From the NCBI GenBank assembly GCA_963699825.1, contig CAVOVI010000002.1, positions 31,251 through 95,250 of the forward strand: DNA of 64,000 nucleotides. Reading direction: 5' to 3'. The notes beneath the pieces are model-generated. The model had not been told where the DNA came from and ran no database searches. It saw nothing but the letters and a program-made list of their open reading frames with translations. Origin of the DNA: SPDF01 sp963699825 (lineage in GTDB: Bacteria; Gemmatimonadota; Gemmatimonadetes; Gemmatimonadales; GWC2-71-9). This document shows, in pieces, positions 31,929-41,636 of the stretch (within the stretch, counting starts at the first letter, position 1; each line of letters begins with the position of its first letter). Both the position numbers and the translations under genes were made by a program.

Positions 31929-33808
31929 GCGACATGACGACGCGTCTCATGACCACGACCCGTTGGCTGGCGCTCGCCATCCTCTGCGCCTCGTGCAACC
32001 TCGAAACGGCGCCTCCCGCCGGGTCGGATACGCTGTCGCAGCAATTCGACCGCCAGGAGGTCCGCATCCCGATGCGCGACGGCGTCGAGCTCTTCACCGT
32101 CATTCTCACGCCCAAGCGCGCGGACGGAGCCCTCCCCTTCATCCTGAGCCGCACCCCCTACGGCACCGCCGGGTGGGGCGGAACGTACAAGATCGGCTAC
32201 GGCTTCCAGGAACTGATCAAGGAAGGCTACATCTTCGTCTTCCAGGACATCCGTGGCCGCTTCCAGTCCGGCGGCACCTTCGTGATGAGCCGCCCTGCCT
32301 GCTTGGAGCGTGGCGACGGGTGCATCGATGAGGCCACCGACACCTGGGACACCGTCGAGTGGCTGCTCCAGAACGTGCCGAACAACAACGGCCGGGTCGG
32401 GCAGCTCGGCATCTCGTATCCAGGGTGGACCACCAACGCCACCGCGTTCGAGCCGCATCCTGCCATCAAGGCGCTGAGTCCGCAGGCCACGATGGGCGAC
32501 GCCTGGATGGGCGACGACTTCTTCCACCAGGGCGCCTTCCGGCTGAGCTACGGGCTGGAGTACGCGTGGGACATGGAGGCCAGCTCCGACCAGAGCATCC
32601 CCCCCACCCCCGGCCGGTACGATACCTACGACTGGTATCTCTCCTTCCCGACGCTCCGGGACCTGAGTGCCGCGGTCGGCGCTGACGCCTGGCCCACCTG
32701 GCGGAACTTTGCCACGCACCCGTCCTATGACACGGTGTGGAGCGCGCGGTCGATTCCTTCGCGGCTCAAGAGCGCCCCGGTCCCGACGCTGAACGTGGGC
32801 GGCTGGTGGGACCAGGAAGACATCTACGGCACGCCCAACGTCTATGCCGCGATGGAAACGCACGACTCCGCGCACCGGAACTTTCTCGTCATCGGCCCCT
32901 GGTACCACGGCGAGTGGTTCCTCGAGGCCGGCGACTCGCTGGGCCCGATCCGGTTCGGCAGCGCTACCGGCGAGACCTATCGCCGCACCATCGAGGCGCC
33001 GTGGTTCGCGTACTGGCTGAAGGACAAAGGCGACGGGCAGTTCCCCGAGGCGCGGGTGTTCGACGCCGGGGCGCAGCAGTGGCGCACCTTCGACGCCTGG
33101 CCGGCGCCGACCTCCGCAACGAGGCAGCTCTACTTCCACGACGGTGGCAAGCTCTCGTTCGACCCACCTGTGGCCACGAGCGGCTTCGACCAGTACGTCA
33201 GCGACCCGGCGCGCCCGGTTCCCTACCGGCACCGGCCCATCGAATGGACCTATGACCCGCGGGGATCCGACTGGGACTACTGGATGACCGAGGACCAGCG
33301 CTTCGTGGACAGCCGGCCCGACGTGCTGGTCTGGCAGACGGAGCCGCTGACCGAGGAAGTCACGGTGGCCGGCTCGATTGCGGCGAAGCTCTTCGCTGCC
33401 ACCACCGGCACCGACGCCGACTGGGTCGTGAAGCTGATCGACGTCTATCCCGATTCGATCGCAGATCGGCCGCGCATGGGCGGCTACGAGTTGATGGTGG
33501 TCGGCGAGATCATGCGCGGCCGCTACTACAAGGGATGGGACAACCCGCAGCCGATTCCCGCCAACACCGTCACCCCCTTCAGCGTGAACCTGCACCAGCA
33601 GGCGTACACCTTCCGGCCCGGACACCGCATCATGGTCCAGGTGCAGAGCACCTGGTTCCCGGCGCACGACCGGAACCCGCAGACCTTCGTGCCCAACATC
33701 TTCGAGGCCAGGGCCGGTGACTTCCGGGCCCAGACGCACCGCATCTACCGGAGCGCACAGTACCCGTCGCACCTCGAGCTGGATGTGCTGGGGGCGGCGC
33801 AACAGTGA
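31925..33808 (+). CDS. CocE/NonD family alpha/beta hydrolase (S15-like acylase or peptidase), exported
   Basis: 627 residues, uninterrupted, GTG start overlapping the K9 stop by 4 bases. The N-terminus (TTRWLALAILCASCNLE) looks like a signal peptide, perhaps a lipoprotein signal with Cys as the first mature residue, though the lipobox is weak. The family nucleophile elbow is GISYPGW (Ser). EVRIPMRDGVELFTVILTPK is the usual CocE N-terminal strand, and WYHGEWF probably contributes the catalytic His region. The C-terminal jelly-roll domain (PDVLVWQTEPLTEEVTVAGS) is the one shared by CocE and X-Pro dipeptidyl peptidases. Likely substrates are esters, amides or peptides outside the cytoplasm; specificity is not readable. 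Confidence 0.9.
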   Translation: MSDMTTRLMTTTRWLALAILCASCNLETAPPAGSDTLSQQFDRQEVRIPMRDGVELFTVILTPKRADGALPFILSRTPYGTAGWGGTYKIGYGFQELIKEGYIFVFQDIRGRFQSGGTFVMSRPACLERGDGCIDEATDTWDTVEWLLQNVPNNNGRVGQLGISYPGWTTNATAFEPHPAIKALSPQATMGDAWMGDDFFHQGAFRLSYGLEYAWDMEASSDQSIPPTPGRYDTYDWYLSFPTLRDLSAAVGADAWPTWRNFATHPSYDTVWSARSIPSRLKSAPVPTLNVGGWWDQEDIYGTPNVYAAMETHDSAHRNFLVIGPWYHGEWFLEAGDSLGPIRFGSATGETYRRTIEAPWFAYWLKDKGDGQFPEARVFDAGAQQWRTFDAWPAPTSATRQLYFHDGGKLSFDPPVATSGFDQYVSDPARPVPYRHRPIEWTYDPRGSDWDYWMTEDQRFVDSRPDVLVWQTEPLTEEVTVAGSIAAKLFAATTGTDADWVVKLIDVYPDSIADRPRMGGYELMVVGEIMRGRYYKGWDNPQPIPANTVTPFSVNLHQQAYTFRPGHRIMVQVQSTWFPAHDRNPQTFVPNIFEARAGDFRAQTHRIYRSAQYPSHLELDVLGAAQQ

Positions 33809-33827
33809 GAATTCCCCCGAGCCCCGC

Positions 33828-34024
33828 TCGATCGCCGGCTGAAGCCGGCGCTCGGCGGGTGTCGCTAAAGCGACGCGTGGGCCGCCCTCTCCGCCAAAGC
33901 AGTCCGTGGAACAGGCGGATGGACCAACAGCCTTCATCACGGATGCATTTGGCTGCGCGAATCGGTAGAATCCACGTCGCTTTAGCGACATCAGCCGAGC
34001 CGTGGCTTTAGCCACGGGTCGAGC
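33828..34024. repeat. Inverted REP pair (BIME-like, about 197 bp) upstream of K10
   Basis: REP in minus orientation at 33828-33876 (variant stem GCCGGCT / AGCCGGC, core GTCGCTAAAGCGAC) and REP in plus orientation at 33974-34023 (core GTCGCTTTAGCGAC, stem CGTGGC / GCCACG) enclose about 100 bp starting GGGCCGCCCTCTCCGCCA. The whole unit recurs upstream of K11. The plus-orientation REP ends with GTCGAG, 21 bases before TTG 34045. Confidence 0.9.
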
Positions 34025-34044
34025 AGCGATCCGGAGTGAACTCA

Positions 34045-36684
34045 TTGACCGACCAACTCTCCCGCCTCACCGCCGCCCTCGCCGGCAAGTACCGCATCGA
34101 GCGGGAGCTTGGTGCCGGTGGCATGGCCACGGTGTATCTCGCCGAGGACCTGAAGCACCACCGCATGGTGGCGGTGAAGGTGCTGCGGCCCGACCTGGCC
34201 GCCACCCTCGGTCCCGAACGATTCGTCCGGGAAATCGAGGTGGCCGCGCAGCTGCATCACCCGCACATCCTCCCGCTCTACGATTCCGGCGAGGCGGACG
34301 GCTTCCTCTTCTATGTCATGCCGTACGAAGCGGGGCAGTCGCTCCGCGAGCGGCTCCACAAGGAGACCGAGCTCCCGGTGCGCGACGTGGTGCTCCTGCT
34401 GCACGACGTGGCCGACGCCCTGACCCACGCGCACGAGCACGGCCTGGTGCACCGCGACATCAAGCCCGAGAACGTGATGCTCTCCGGCCGGCACGCGCTG
34501 GTCACCGATTTCGGCGTGGCCAAGGCGGTGAGCGACGCCACCGGCCGCCAGAAGCTCACCACCATGGGCGTCGCCCTCGGCACCCCCGTGTACATGGCGC
34601 CGGAGCAGGCCGCCGCCGATCCGCATATCGATCACCGGGCCGACATCTACGCCCTCGGCGTGCTGGGCTACGAACTCCTCACCGGGCAGCCCCCGTTCAC
34701 CGGGCCGACGCCGCAGGCCGTCCTCGCCGCGCAGGTGACCCAGGCGCCGATCGCCGTCACGCAGCACCGTCCCACCGTGCCACCCCAACTGGCCGCGCTG
34801 ATCATGCGCTGCCTCGAGAAGCGTCCGGCCGACCGGTTCCAGACGGTGGCGGAGATGCTGCCGATACTCGAGGCGCTGTCGACACCGAGCGGCGGGGTGA
34901 CGCCCTTCGGCACCGCACCGTACAGCGCGGTGGCCCCCCGCCCGAAACGGCATCTGGCCTACGGCGCCGGGGCCGTGGTGGTACTGGGGCTCGCGGCGTG
35001 GTTCGGCTGGCGCACCTTCGGGCCGAAGCCCCTCTCGATCCATATCGCCAACACCCGGCAGGTGACCCGCGAGGCGGAGCCCGAGATCCACGTGGCCATC
35101 TCACCGGACGGCCGGGAAGTGGCCTACGAGTCGGGCTACCCGAACGGAACGGAAATCGTGGTGCGGGACGTGACCGGGGGACGGCCACTCTCCCTGACCG
35201 GCGACTGGACGGGCGCCCAGGTCTTTCCGCGATGGATGCCGGACGGCCGCAGCATTGTCTTCCAGAATCAACGCGCCAGCGCCGCGCACGCAGCCGGAAT
35301 ATGGAAGCTGCCTCGCCTCGGTGGACCGGCGGTCACCCCTGATTCGATCGACAACCTGGCGCTGAGCGCGGGGTGGGCCATCGCGTCCACGGCGGACAGC
35401 GGTTTCGCCATTGACCCGGCCACCGGCGACACGGGATTTCGGGTCGCCGATCACCCCCAGTCCCATTCATACATCTGGCGTCCGGACGGCAGTGCGCTGG
35501 CCTGGGTCATCGGCAACATCGAAGGAACCGGCACCTGGGGGAATGTCGCCCCGAGCGAGATCTGGGTGGAGGTCGCCGGCGGCACGCCGGTCCGGGTCAC
35601 CGACAGCACCTCGCAGAACCTGAGCCCGGCCTGGATGCCGGACGGGACGCTGTTGTTCGTGTCCACTCGCGACGGGGCGCGGGACATCTACGCCGTCCGG
35701 CTGGACCGGTCGGGCACTCCGCGGGAGGCGCCGGTCCGCCTTACCACCGGCCTCGAGGCCTACACCCTGTCGGTCTCCGCCGACGGACGCACCGCGGCCT
35801 ACGACCGGTTCATCCTGCGGCGCAACATCTACACGGTCCCCATTCCGACGTCTGGCAGCGTGTCGATCCGCGACGCCCGGCCCATCACCACCGGCAACCA
35901 GACCATCGAAAACATGGACGTCTCCAGCGATGGTCAGTGGCTCGCCTTCGACTCCAACCTCGAGGGCAATCAGGACATCTTCGTGATGCCGGCGGCGGGC
36001 GGCGAGGCCCGGCGCGTCACGCGGGACCCAGGCGATGACTTTTCTCCAGACTTCTCGCCGGATGGCCGCGAGATCGCCTTCTATTCGCGGAGGAATGCCA
36101 CCCGAGATATCTACGTGATCAACACCGATGGCACCGGTGAGCAGCGTCTCACCGCCGATCCGGGCGAGTCCTTTCATCCGGCGTTCTCGCCGGACGGCCT
36201 CCAGATTGCCTACAGCAACGGCTCGCGCCCCTGGATGAATCTGTTGTCGCGCGATGCACCGACCGCCCCGTGGCGTGGGCCCGAACCGATCATGACGGAC
36301 AGTGGATTCGCCCTCCGGTGGTCACCGGATGGTGCGAGCCTCGTCTACGACCTCCGCGGACCGACCGGCGGCATCGCGACCCTCCGGCTGGGCGGGACCC
36401 CGAGCATGGTGCTCCGAAATGGAACCGCGGGACTCCGCAACAGCGTGTGGCCCGAATGGTCGGCCGATGGACAGACGATCTACTTCCGCGCCGTGGATGA
36501 GACCGGCACCCAGGGAGTCTACGCGGTTGCGGCGACTGGCGGTGCTCCCCGCCTGCTGGTCCGGTTCGACGATCCCGCCATGGGGGTCTATCCCAGTCCG
36601 GTCCTGGCGGCCAATGGCATGTTCTATTTCGCGATCAGCGAGATCGAGAGCGACATTTACGTAATGGACCTGGTGACGGAGTGA
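34045..36684 (+). CDS. K10: intact receptor Ser/Thr kinase with TolB/PD40 propeller, lineage A
   Basis: 879 residues from TTG 34045. GGAG at 34033-34036 sits in the same place as in K11, which favours this start over the in-frame GTG at 34036. GAGGMATVY, VAVKVL, HRDIKPEN, SGRHALVTDFGVAKAVSDA and GTPVYMAPEQAAADPHIDHR make it the close relative of K1. The span LAYGAGAVVVLGLAAWFGW lies near residue 303. The ectodomain has TolB-like blades (SPDGREIAFYSRRNATRDIY, AAGGEARRVTRDPGDDFSPD) and ends ESDIYVMDLVTE. No frame break is seen. Confidence 0.95.
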   Translation: MTDQLSRLTAALAGKYRIERELGAGGMATVYLAEDLKHHRMVAVKVLRPDLAATLGPERFVREIEVAAQLHHPHILPLYDSGEADGFLFYVMPYEAGQSLRERLHKETELPVRDVVLLLHDVADALTHAHEHGLVHRDIKPENVMLSGRHALVTDFGVAKAVSDATGRQKLTTMGVALGTPVYMAPEQAAADPHIDHRADIYALGVLGYELLTGQPPFTGPTPQAVLAAQVTQAPIAVTQHRPTVPPQLAALIMRCLEKRPADRFQTVAEMLPILEALSTPSGGVTPFGTAPYSAVAPRPKRHLAYGAGAVVVLGLAAWFGWRTFGPKPLSIHIANTRQVTREAEPEIHVAISPDGREVAYESGYPNGTEIVVRDVTGGRPLSLTGDWTGAQVFPRWMPDGRSIVFQNQRASAAHAAGIWKLPRLGGPAVTPDSIDNLALSAGWAIASTADSGFAIDPATGDTGFRVADHPQSHSYIWRPDGSALAWVIGNIEGTGTWGNVAPSEIWVEVAGGTPVRVTDSTSQNLSPAWMPDGTLLFVSTRDGARDIYAVRLDRSGTPREAPVRLTTGLEAYTLSVSADGRTAAYDRFILRRNIYTVPIPTSGSVSIRDARPITTGNQTIENMDVSSDGQWLAFDSNLEGNQDIFVMPAAGGEARRVTRDPGDDFSPDFSPDGREIAFYSRRNATRDIYVINTDGTGEQRLTADPGESFHPAFSPDGLQIAYSNGSRPWMNLLSRDAPTAPWRGPEPIMTDSGFALRWSPDGASLVYDLRGPTGGIATLRLGGTPSMVLRNGTAGLRNSVWPEWSADGQTIYFRAVDETGTQGVYAVAATGGAPRLLVRFDDPAMGVYPSPVLAANGMFYFAISEIESDIYVMDLVTE

Positions 36685-36686
36685 CG

Positions 36687-36903
36687 ACCGCCGGCTGAAG
36701 CCGGCGCTCGGGCCGCCGACTAAAGTCGGCTCTCGGCTGATGTCGCTAAAGCGACGCGTGGGCCGCCCTCTCCGCCAGAGCAATCCATGGAACTGGCGGA
36801 GAGACCAGATGCCACCATCATGGAAGCGTGTTCCTACACGAGATGACAGAATCCACGTCGCTTCAGCGACATCAGCCGAGCAGTGGCTTTAGCCACTGGT
36901 CGA
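36687..36903. repeat. Inverted REP pair (BIME-like, about 217 bp) upstream of K11
   Basis: A paralogous copy of the unit at 33828-34024: the minus-orientation REP carries an extra hairpin (CCGACTAAAGTCGG near 36715). The middle starts GGGCCGCCCTCTCCGCCA, and the plus-orientation REP at about 36855-36902 has the compensated stem CAGTGGC / GCCACTG. GGTCGAG is followed by the same CAGCGATCCGGAG leader as K10. Confidence 0.9.
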
Positions 36904-36925
36904 GCAGCGATCCGGAGAGCACTTA

Positions 36926-39744
36926 GTGACTGACCCCCTGCCCCGCCTGTCCGCCGCCCTCGCCGACCGCTATCGTATCCTGCGGGAGCTGGGTCAGGGG
37001 GGCATGGCCACGGTGTACCTGGCCGAAGACCTGAAGCACGACCGAAAGGTTGCGCTCAAGGTGCTGAAGCCGGAATTGGCCGCCGTCATCGGCGCCGAGC
37101 GGTTCGTGGTGGAGATCAAGACCACCGCCGCGTTGCAGCATCCGCACATCCTGCCGCTCTTTGATAGCGGGGAGACGAACGGCTTCCTCTACTACGTGAT
37201 GCCGTTCATCGACGGCGAGACGCTTCGTGCCAAGCTCGACCGCGAGACCCAGCTCGGCATCGACGAGGCGGTGAGCATCACGACCGCCGTGGCCGACGCG
37301 CTCGACTACGCCCACCGCCACGGCGTCATTCACCGCGACATCAAGCCGGAGAACATCCTGCTGCACGATGGCCGCCCGATGGTGGCCGACTTCGGCATCG
37401 CGCTGGCACTGAGTGCCGCCGCCGGCGGCCGGATGACCGAGACCGGGATGTCCCTCGGCACGCCGCACTACATGAGCCCCGAACAGGCCACCGCCGAGAA
37501 GGAGATCACGGCGCGGTCCGACGTGTATTCCCTCGGCAGCGTGCTCTACGAGATGCTCACCGGGAATCCGCCGCACACCGGTGCCTCGGCGCAGCAGATC
37601 ATCATGAAAATCGTGACCCAGGACGCCGCCCCGGTCACCGAGTTGCGGAAGGCCGTCCCACCCAATGTTGCCGGTGCCGTGGCGCAGTCGCTGCAGAAGC
37701 TCCCGGCCGACCGGTTCGAGAGTGCCAAGGCGTTCGCCGACGCGCTGCAGTCGTCGGTGTGGCGTTCCACCGCGACGCTGGGCGCGGCTGCTTCCGCGCC
37801 GCCGTCGAAAGGCATTGACGCCCTTCCGGGCGGTCGGCTCACCCTCGGGCTCGTCGCCGCACTCCTCGTCATGACGGCACTCGCCGGGTGGGGGCTCTTC
37901 AACCGACCGGCACTGCCGGTGGTCCGCATGGCCATGGGCCTGCCGCGCGCAGCAGGAGCTGGTCTACGGAGGCATCAATCTGACGCCGCCCCGCGTCGCG
38001 ATCACCCCCGACGGCTCGACCATCATCTATGCCGGTATCGGACCGATCGCCGCCGTGCTCCCCGGTGGCGGGCAGGCCTTCCCTGCCGGACAGTTTGCTC
38101 TGGGCGTGGCGTCACAGTTGTGGATCAGGCCACTCGACGAACTCGAGGGTCGGCCCCTCACCGGCACCGAGAACGGCTGGGCCCCCACCGTCTCCCCGGA
38201 CGGACAGCGCATCGTGTTCACCGTCTTCACCGAGAACCGCGCGGACATCCGCGTGGCTCCGCTCGCCGGCGGTCCGCCGATCACCGTCGCGAGTGATGCG
38301 GGGTTCTCTTCCGCCTCCTGGGGTCCGGACAACCAGGTCTACTTCGTCGACCGTTCCGGACTTCGAGTGCGGCGGGTCCAGGCCAGCGGCGGGCCCGTGG
38401 AAACCGTGACCGAGGTGAAGGAGTTCACCTCCGGCGGGCGCCTCGAATGGCCCGATGTCCTGCCGGACGGCAAGCACGCGATTGTCACCGTCGGCATTCA
38501 AGCCCAGTCCCGCCTCGCCAATCACGAGATCCACGTACTTGACCTCAAGACCGGCATCTCGACAAAGGTCGTGGATGGTGTCTACGGTCGCTACAGCCCA
38601 TCGGGCCATTTGCTGTACATCACCTCCGACAATGTGCTGATGGCGGTGCCGTTCGACGCGAAGACCGGGAAACCGTCGGGGCGGCCCACGGCCCTGGTCG
38701 AAGGGGTGGACTACCGGAACAACGGTTCCGGCGATGTAGCGATCTCCGCGAGCGGCTCCATGGTGTACTCGACCGCCGGGCTGAACGCCCCCGAAATCAT
38801 GGTCTGGGTGACGCGTGATGGCACGGTGACACCGGTCGATCCGGCGTGGACCGGCGACCTCGAATTCGAGGGGCTGAGTTTGTCGCCCGATGGCACTCGG
38901 CTCGCGGTCGAAATCGTGGCGAGCGTCGGCAGTAGTGGCGCGGGCAGCATCGCGCGCACGAGCGATGGGCTCTCGCGTGGCGACATCTGGATCAAGCAAT
39001 TGCCGCGCGGTCCGCTTTCTCGACTCACCTTCGGCGACGTGGACAGCAGGACGCCGACCTGGAGCCCGGACGGCCAGACGCTCGCCTACCTCGCACGTGG
39101 CGCCGACAACGTCTGGGCGGTCTACCGCCGGCCGGCGGACGGCAGCGGCGTTCCCGAACTCCTCCCCGCCCCGCCCCGCGAACTGTACGACCTCTCCTGG
39201 TCGGCCGACGGCCAGTGGCTGCTGGCCGGCATGGCGGGCCCGCCAAGCGACGACATCGTCGCCCTCCGGATCGGCAAGGATACCGCATGGTCCGTCATCG
39301 TCGAGGGACCGGCCCATGAGTTCGAGCCGATGCTCTCACCCGACGGGCGCTGGCTGGCCTACTCCTCCGACGAATCGGGGCAGGCCGAGGTGTATGTGCG
39401 GCCCTTTCCGAATACCTCCAGCGGCAAGTGGCAGATTTCGACCGAAGGCGGTATCGAGCCAGTCTGGAGCGCGAGCGGCCGAGAGGTGTACTACCGCTCG
39501 TTTGACGGCAACGGCATCTGGCGTGCCTCCCTGTCCGGAGGGCCGAGCACCGCGATTCGGCAGCAGGTGCTGCGCATTCCCGATGGGAGCGTACGAGGCG
39601 AATCCGCGCAATCGCCTGATCGCGATATCGGCGGATGGGCAGCGCTTCCTGATGGTGAACCAGACCGGCCGGGGCGACGTGTCGGGCGACATGGTCTTCG
39701 TGCAGAACATCCTGGCCGAATTGCGGTCCAAGGTCGGGCGGTAA
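36926..39744 (+). CDS. K11: receptor Ser/Thr kinase with PD40 propeller, lineage C, two frameshifts
   Basis: GTG start 21 bases after the REP, with GGAG at 36913-36916. GQGGMATVY, VALKVL, HRDIKPEN, DFGIALALSAAAGGRM, EQATAEKEITARSDVYSLG and GNPPHTGASAQQIIMKIVT give a complete lineage C kinase domain in one frame to about 37945. The membrane span is LTLGLVAALLVMTALAGWGLF near residue 305. Breaks near 37948 (CCGCGCG context, one added base) and near 39594 (added A before GCGTACGAG) shift the ectodomain; corrected, it runs to 39744 and ends VFVQNILAELRSKVGR. The central propeller segment 38055-39590 is open. About 938 residues, the longest of the set. Confidence 0.88.
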
Positions 39745-39781
39745 ACTGATCGGCCACCAGCTGTAGGGGCGCACCGATCGC

Positions 39782-39833
39782 ACGTGTCGCTTCAGCGACA
39801 TCAGCCGAGCCGTGGCTTTAGCCACGGATCGAG
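39782..39833 (+). repeat. REP, plus orientation, between K11 and the copper block
   Basis: Core hairpin GTCGCTTCAGCGAC, spacer ATCAGCCGAGC, second stem CGTGGC / GCCACG with TTTA loop. A single complete copy. Confidence 0.9.
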
Positions 39834-39889
39834 CGACGACCCAGACCCGGTTCACGTTTCCCGCCTGATGGCGTAAATTCCCGGACAGC

Positions 39890-40270
39890 ATGCCCTTCCG
39901 ATCGCGCGTCTCCCAGCTGCTGGCCCTCGCCCTGCTCCTGTTGTCACCAGGGGCTGGGGGCCTCGCGCTGGAGGTCAGCCATCCCTGCCCCGGCGATGCC
40001 TCCCACGCGGTGCCCGCTGCGGAGCACACACGGCACTCGGATTCGCACCATTCGGACCAGCAGGACTCGGGGCATGGCGACCGATGCTGCTGCTTCGGCG
40101 CCTGCTCGCTGGCGCTGCAACATCCCGCGCTGCCGGCAGCGGTAGCGCCTGCCACTCTTGTCGGTCCCAGCGCATACACTCTCGATGCACGGCCGCCGGC
40201 CCAGCCGCTGCTCATATCGCCGCCCCGGCTCCTGCCCCCCGCCACCGCACCCCCCGCCAGTCTTTCCTGA
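39890..40270 (+). CDS. Small exported His/Cys-rich protein, possible metal-binding
   Basis: 126 residues. Signal peptide SQLLALALLLLSPGAGGLA, then a mature region with clustered histidines (AEHTRHSDSHHSDQQDSGHG) and the motif DRCCCFGACS, followed by a Pro/Ala-rich tail. The composition suggests metal binding, and neighbours point to copper: the next gene is a Met-rich outer-membrane protein and a multicopper oxidase lies 4 kb on. No family is recognised with certainty; it recalls short DUF2946-type proteins of copper loci. TAAATT at 39874 lies 10 bases before the ATG, suggesting a leaderless or near-leaderless mRNA. Confidence 0.65.
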   Translation: MPFRSRVSQLLALALLLLSPGAGGLALEVSHPCPGDASHAVPAAEHTRHSDSHHSDQQDSGHGDRCCCFGACSLALQHPALPAAVAPATLVGPSAYTLDARPPAQPLLISPPRLLPPATAPPASLS

Positions 40271-40353
40271 GTCGGTTCCCACATCCTTATGCATTGAAAC
40301 GGCGGCGCACCTCGTGTGCCCGTCTGGCTCTGAGCTTTCAGGAGAAGACTGCC

Positions 40354-41391
40354 ATGCATTACTCTGTCACCCGCTGTATCCCCGCTGCCGTGGGGCTGCT
40401 TGTCCTCGCGATCGCCACACCTGTCGAGGCCCAGGAACCCGAATGGTCGAGCGCGCGCCCCGATGGGCACGCCCCGATCGGCGTCATGGCCGACCACACC
40501 CACGAGCGTGGCGAGATGATGCTCTCGTACCGCTACATGTACATGGATATGGACGGCAACCGGACCGGCACCTCCGAGGTCACCACCGCCGATGTCCTCG
40601 CTGATTATCCCGTCTCGCCGCTCAGCATGCCGATGAACATGAGCATGTTCGGGCTGATGTACGCGCCGAGCGACCGCGTGACCCTGACCTTCATGCTGCC
40701 GTACCTGAGCTACTCGATGGATCACGAGACCGGCATGGGAGGGCTCTTCACCACCGAGAGCAGTGGTATCTCCGACCTCAAGGCCTCTGCGCTGATCGGG
40801 CTGTTCAACAAGGACCGGCAGGAGATGCACATCCAGGCCGGGTTGAGTCTTCCGACGGGATCGATCGAGCAGGAGGACGTGACCCCGATGAGCATGGGCC
40901 AGCCGGTCGAACTCCCCTATCCGATGCAGCTCGGCTCCGGCACGCTCGACGTACTCCTCGGGCTCACCTACCTGGGGCAGGCTGACAACTGGTCCTGGGG
41001 CGTGCAGGCCAGCGGCGTCATCCGGACCGGGACAAACGACAACGACTACCAGCTCGGCAACGTCGGGAAACTCACCGCATGGTACGCCCGCCGCTGGAAC
41101 GGGTGGGTGAGCACCTCCCTCCGGGTGGCCGGCAGTTCGTGGGGCAACATCGACGGGGCGAACCCCGCGCTCAACCCCATGATGACCCCCACCGCCGATC
41201 CCTCGCTCCGCGGCGGGACCCGGTTCGATGCCCTCGCCGGCTTCAACTTCAAGGTCACGGGGGGCGCTCTGAAGGGGCAGCGCGTCGCGATCGAGGCCGG
41301 GATCCCCTTCTACCAGGACCTCGACGGGCCACAGCTCCAGACCAAGTGGCTGATCGTCGCGGGGTGGCAGTACGCCTTCTCGCTGTACTAG
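40354..41391 (+). CDS. Met-rich outer-membrane beta-barrel protein (MetA-pathway transporter-like), probably copper-linked
   Basis: 345 residues with a signal peptide (AAVGLLVLAIATPVEAQ) and alternating hydrophobic strands typical of outer-membrane barrels, ending in an aromatic residue (WQYAFSLY), the usual barrel end signal. Methionine clusters MYMDMDGN, MPMNMSMFGLMY, MDHETGMGG and MSMGQP with HTHERGEM near the N-terminus resemble copper(I)-binding patches. Such proteins are often annotated as transporter or phenol MetA degradation-like and sit in copper efflux loci. AGGAGA at 40340-40345 lies 8 bases before the ATG, a clear ribosome site. Role in copper traffic is inferred from composition and neighbours. 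Confidence 0.72.
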   Translation: MHYSVTRCIPAAVGLLVLAIATPVEAQEPEWSSARPDGHAPIGVMADHTHERGEMMLSYRYMYMDMDGNRTGTSEVTTADVLADYPVSPLSMPMNMSMFGLMYAPSDRVTLTFMLPYLSYSMDHETGMGGLFTTESSGISDLKASALIGLFNKDRQEMHIQAGLSLPTGSIEQEDVTPMSMGQPVELPYPMQLGSGTLDVLLGLTYLGQADNWSWGVQASGVIRTGTNDNDYQLGNVGKLTAWYARRWNGWVSTSLRVAGSSWGNIDGANPALNPMMTPTADPSLRGGTRFDALAGFNFKVTGGALKGQRVAIEAGIPFYQDLDGPQLQTKWLIVAGWQYAFSLY

Positions 41392-41451
41392 CCGACAGCA
41401 TGCGGCTCGAAAGCCCCGCCCGTTGAGTCTGGCCGCTTGCGCCCTCGTCGC

Positions 41452-41463
41452 GGTATCCTAAGG
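41452..41463 (+). promoter_or_regulatory. Possible -10 element in the K12 upstream region
   Basis: GGTATCCTAAGG followed by GGTTATC. The same TAT-N-CT-N-AGGGGTTATC arrangement occurs at 60026 upstream of K15, both about 180-210 bases before the kinase start. Confidence 0.35.
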
Positions 41464-41476
41464 GGTTATCCGCTGT

Positions 41477-41542
41477 CCTTTGCGTCTCTTTGCGGTCTTC
41501 GCGTTAGGCGGCAGTTCACGCGAAGACGCGAAGCCGCGAAGG
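41477..41542. repeat. TTTGCG-type inverted repeat upstream of K12
   Basis: CTTTGCGTCTCTTTGCGG and CGCGAAGACGCGAAGCCGCG form imperfect arms around a short centre. A related, AT-richer copy lies at 52187-52259 upstream of K13. Confidence 0.75.
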
Positions 41543-41579
41543 TGCCCATGCAGCCCTCCTAGCCCTTGAACTCGCACGT

Positions 41580-41630
41580 CTCGTGTCGCTTTAGCGACAT
41601 CAGCCGATCCGCGTCCTAGGCACGCGAGGC
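41580..41630 (+). repeat. REP, plus orientation, with altered second hairpin, upstream of K12
   Basis: Core GTCGCTTTAGCGAC and ATCAGCCGA are intact. The second hairpin has changed to CGCGTCCTAGGCACGCG, and the leader to the TTG is much shorter than the 21 bases seen at K10, K11 and K15. Confidence 0.8.
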
Positions 41631-41636
41631 TTCGAA

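Noticed and set aside
41477..41542. CRISPR array
   Set aside because: The TTTGCG repeats are an inverted pair, not equally spaced direct repeats with unique spacers; no cas genes are seen anywhere.
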